Origin: Thermacetogenium sp. UBA4966
Lineage (GTDB): Bacteria > Bacillota > DSM-12270 > Thermacetogeniales > Thermacetogeniaceae
Assembly: GCA_002397275.1 (NCBI GenBank)
Contig: DHAA01000064.1
Coordinates: 1-8,658, forward strand
Reading direction: 5' to 3'
DNA: 8,658 nucleotides
In this document: positions 7,164-8,658 of the stretch, one piece after another
How the letters are laid out: each line of letters begins with the position of its first letter
Position numbering within the stretch: the stretch's first letter is position 1
Notes under the pieces: generated by a model
What the model was told of the DNA's origin: nothing
What the model saw: the letters and a program-made list of their open reading frames with translations, nothing else
Databases searched by the model: none
Made by a program: the position numbers and the translations under genes

Positions 7164-8364
7164 TTTAGTGGTTATTGGCGCCGGCTTGGCGGGGATGACA
7201 ACTGCTCTCAAAGCTTTACAGCAGGGTCAAAAAACCATTGTCGTCGCTGCCGGCGCCGGCGCTATGGAGGTGATGAGCGGCTGTCTTGATATTTGCGGCG
7301 GCGATGATAATCCCTGGCTTGCCTTGAGGCGCCTTGTCGCTGAAAAGCCCGCTCATCCCTATGCCCTCCTCAGCGAAGAGGAGATCCGTGAGGCATTGGC
7401 TTTCTTCGTTGAGCAGATTAAGGGAGCATGTCCCTATTACCATCAGAGCGGCTTTAGAAATTTTCGCATCCCGACCGCTCTTGGAGGCCGGCGCAGAGCC
7501 TGCCTGCTCCCGGAGGGGCAGCTGGCCGCGGCAACCGAAGGCCCTGTGCTGGCGGTGGGTTTCAAGGGTTACCGGGATTTTTCTGCCGAACTGATGGCAG
7601 AGGGCATGAACAGGGTGGGTTATCGGTGGCAGGCGACGGAGGTTGACACGTGCTGTCTGCAAGGGGGAGAAGGGGATGGAGGCAGAATTTGTAATAACAG
7701 CGTGGAGATCGCACTTCGCCTGGAAAGAAGCTGGCGGCTGTTGGCTGAGGAGCTGAGCGGAAGGACGCGGGGTTTTGCGGCCGCAGCCTTCCCAGCGGTA
7801 CTGGGCTTAGATCAACACCTGACGGTTAAGCGGGGGCTTGAAAAATCTTTAGGGGTAAGTGTGTTCGAGGCGCCTGCCCTTCCCCCCTCGCTGCCGGGGA
7901 TGCGCCTGGCGGCATCCCTTGCCGCAAGGATCCGGCGTGGCGGGGGCGATTTGCTGCAGGGGTTTCCTGTGGTATCAGCTGATATCCAAGGGCGGATGTG
8001 CAGGCGTATCATCGTCGCTACGCCGGGGAGCCCGCTCTCTATCGGGGGCAAAAATTTTATCCTGGCTAGCGGTGGGATTTTAGGAGGAGGAATTTTGCTG
8101 GAGCGGGAGAGGGCATCGGAGGCGGTTTTTAACTTTCCGGCATCCGGCTTCCGGCGCCAGGCGTCTGTTTTCCAGACAGGCGTGCGTGTTAACCGGCGGA
8201 TGCAACCGCTGGCTGCCGACGGCCAAGTTATCCTGGAGAATGTCTTCTGCGCCGGAAGGATATTAGCCGGATACGACCCCTTCAGCGAGGGGAGCGGCGC
8301 CGGCGTGGCTGTCGCTACCGGCTACAGGGCGGCGGTTGAGGCTGGGAGGATGGCTGAGCAATGA
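7150..8364 (+). CDS. glpB: Anaerobic glycerol-3-phosphate dehydrogenase subunit B
   Basis: GlpB is the second flavoprotein of the GlpABC complex and is thought to relay electrons from GlpA to the iron-sulfur subunit GlpC. The 404-residue product opens with a dinucleotide-binding motif, VVIGAGLAG (7-15). Its C-terminal third has LASGGILGGG and the FAD-site stretch CAGRILAGYDPFSEGSGAGVA, which parallel E. coli GlpB (about 419 residues). Candidate starts are ATG at 7150, ATG at 7153, and a TTG at 7138. GGGGG at 7140-7144 is well placed for either ATG, so I prefer 7150; the TTG would add four residues outside the conserved fold. The start lies inside the end of glpA and the stop overlaps the glpC start as ATGA, which points to coupled translation. 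The family call rests on the fold motifs plus the position between glpA and glpC. Confidence 0.92.
   Translation: MMNYDLVVIGAGLAGMTTALKALQQGQKTIVVAAGAGAMEVMSGCLDICGGDDNPWLALRRLVAEKPAHPYALLSEEEIREALAFFVEQIKGACPYYHQSGFRNFRIPTALGGRRRACLLPEGQLAAATEGPVLAVGFKGYRDFSAELMAEGMNRVGYRWQATEVDTCCLQGGEGDGGRICNNSVEIALRLERSWRLLAEELSGRTRGFAAAAFPAVLGLDQHLTVKRGLEKSLGVSVFEAPALPPSLPGMRLAASLAARIRRGGGDLLQGFPVVSADIQGRMCRRIIVATPGSPLSIGGKNFILASGGILGGGILLERERASEAVFNFPASGFRRQASVFQTGVRVNRRMQPLAADGQVILENVFCAGRILAGYDPFSEGSGAGVAVATGYRAAVEAGRMAEQ
8344..8349 (+). promoter_or_regulatory. Ribosome binding site of glpC
   Basis: GGGAGG lies within the end of glpB, 11 bases before the glpC ATG at 8361. The spacing is slightly long, consistent with reinitiation by ribosomes finishing glpB at the overlapping stop. 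Confidence 0.5.
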
Positions 8365-8658
8365 ACAATGAGTTGTCAAAATTGCTTGAACACTGCGTCA
8401 AGTGCTCTATCTGCCAGAGCGCCTGCCCTGTGGCGGCTTATGCTCCGGAATTTCCCGGACCAAAGCTCCTGGGGCCGGATATGGCGCGGATCAGGTCTGC
8501 CGGGAGAGAGGGGTTTTCCCCTGTCGCGGGGGAATTGCTCAAATTCCTGGGTTTGTGCAGCGGCTGCCGGCGCTGTGAAGCGGCGTGCCCCTGTGGGGTT
8601 CCTGTGGCACGCCTAGTTCGCCAAAACAGCCGTTTGCCGTCAGGGAAGAGCTGTCTGC
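8361..8658 (+). CDS. glpC: Anaerobic glycerol-3-phosphate dehydrogenase subunit C, 3' partial
   Basis: GlpC is the iron-sulfur, membrane-anchoring subunit that passes electrons from GlpAB to the quinone pool. Only the first 99 codons are visible; the frame has no stop before the window edge. The protein begins MNNELSKLLEHC and carries two [4Fe-4S] ferredoxin motifs: Cys12, Cys15, Cys18, Cys22 (CVKCSICQSACP) and Cys66, Cys69, Cys72, Cys76 (CSGCRRCEAACP). This spacing is typical of GlpC and of HdrD-like electron-transfer subunits. The CCG-type domains expected further on would be outside the window. Its ATG shares ATGA with the glpB stop codon, the usual mark of a tight operon. An overlapping frame beginning at 8368 is rejected because it has none of these motifs. 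Length of the full protein is unknown here (about 400 residues in E. coli). Confidence 0.93.
   Translation, partial: MNNELSKLLEHCVKCSICQSACPVAAYAPEFPGPKLLGPDMARIRSAGREGFSPVAGELLKFLGLCSGCRRCEAACPCGVPVARLVRQNSRLPSGKSCL

Noticed and set aside
8368..8616. An 82-codon frame overlapping the start of glpC
   Set aside because: The frame from 8361 has two perfect ferredoxin cysteine motifs and an ATGA overlap with glpB; the 8368 frame has neither.

Overview
The window reads as part of a bacterial chromosome, most likely a mid-to-high-GC anaerobic member of the Bacillota (Clostridia/Peptococcaceae-like). This rests on a GlpABC-type anaerobic glycerol-3-phosphate dehydrogenase cluster, GGAGG-type ribosome binding sites, candidate GTG/TTG starts, and TypA and ABC-exporter sequences of the Firmicutes style. 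The taxonomic call is inference; no rRNA or other marker is present.

Layout. (1) Positions 1-1223, plus strand: the 3' two thirds of an ABC exporter half-transporter (end of the membrane domain plus a complete nucleotide-binding domain), cut by the left edge. A GC-rich hairpin with a T-run (1252-1280) follows it. (2) Positions 1297-3099, minus strand, convergent: complete typA/bipA, a ribosome-associated translational GTPase. (3) Positions about 3115-3590: a divergent intergenic region of about 475 bases with no convincing gene. It holds a 28-base imperfect direct repeat (3139-3166 and 3402-3429) bracketing an array of 13 degenerate heptamers (3226-3316) that stays in 7-base phase across a small perfect hairpin. 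(4) Positions 3591-5615, plus strand: a large polytopic membrane protein of unknown function, with a weak resemblance to GT-C-type membrane glycosyltransferases. (5) Positions 5643-7163, 7150-8364 and 8361-8658 (runs off the right edge), plus strand: glpA, glpB and glpC, with overlapping gene ends.

How the genes work together. GlpA (FAD dehydrogenase with a C-terminal BFD-like iron-sulfur domain), GlpB (second flavoprotein) and GlpC (two CxxCxxCxxxCP ferredoxin motifs in the visible part) together form the membrane-linked enzyme that oxidises sn-glycerol-3-phosphate to dihydroxyacetone phosphate and passes electrons towards the quinone pool. The overlaps imply one transcript and coupled translation. 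The unknown membrane protein ends only 27 bases before glpA, with no terminator seen between them, so it may share the transcript. The ABC exporter and typA are independent units.

No CRISPR array, transposase, tRNA or rRNA was seen. The most unusual items are the repeat structure between typA and the membrane gene, and an Asp-to-Gly change in the D-loop of an otherwise consensus ABC ATPase. I found no clear evidence of a new multi-gene system.
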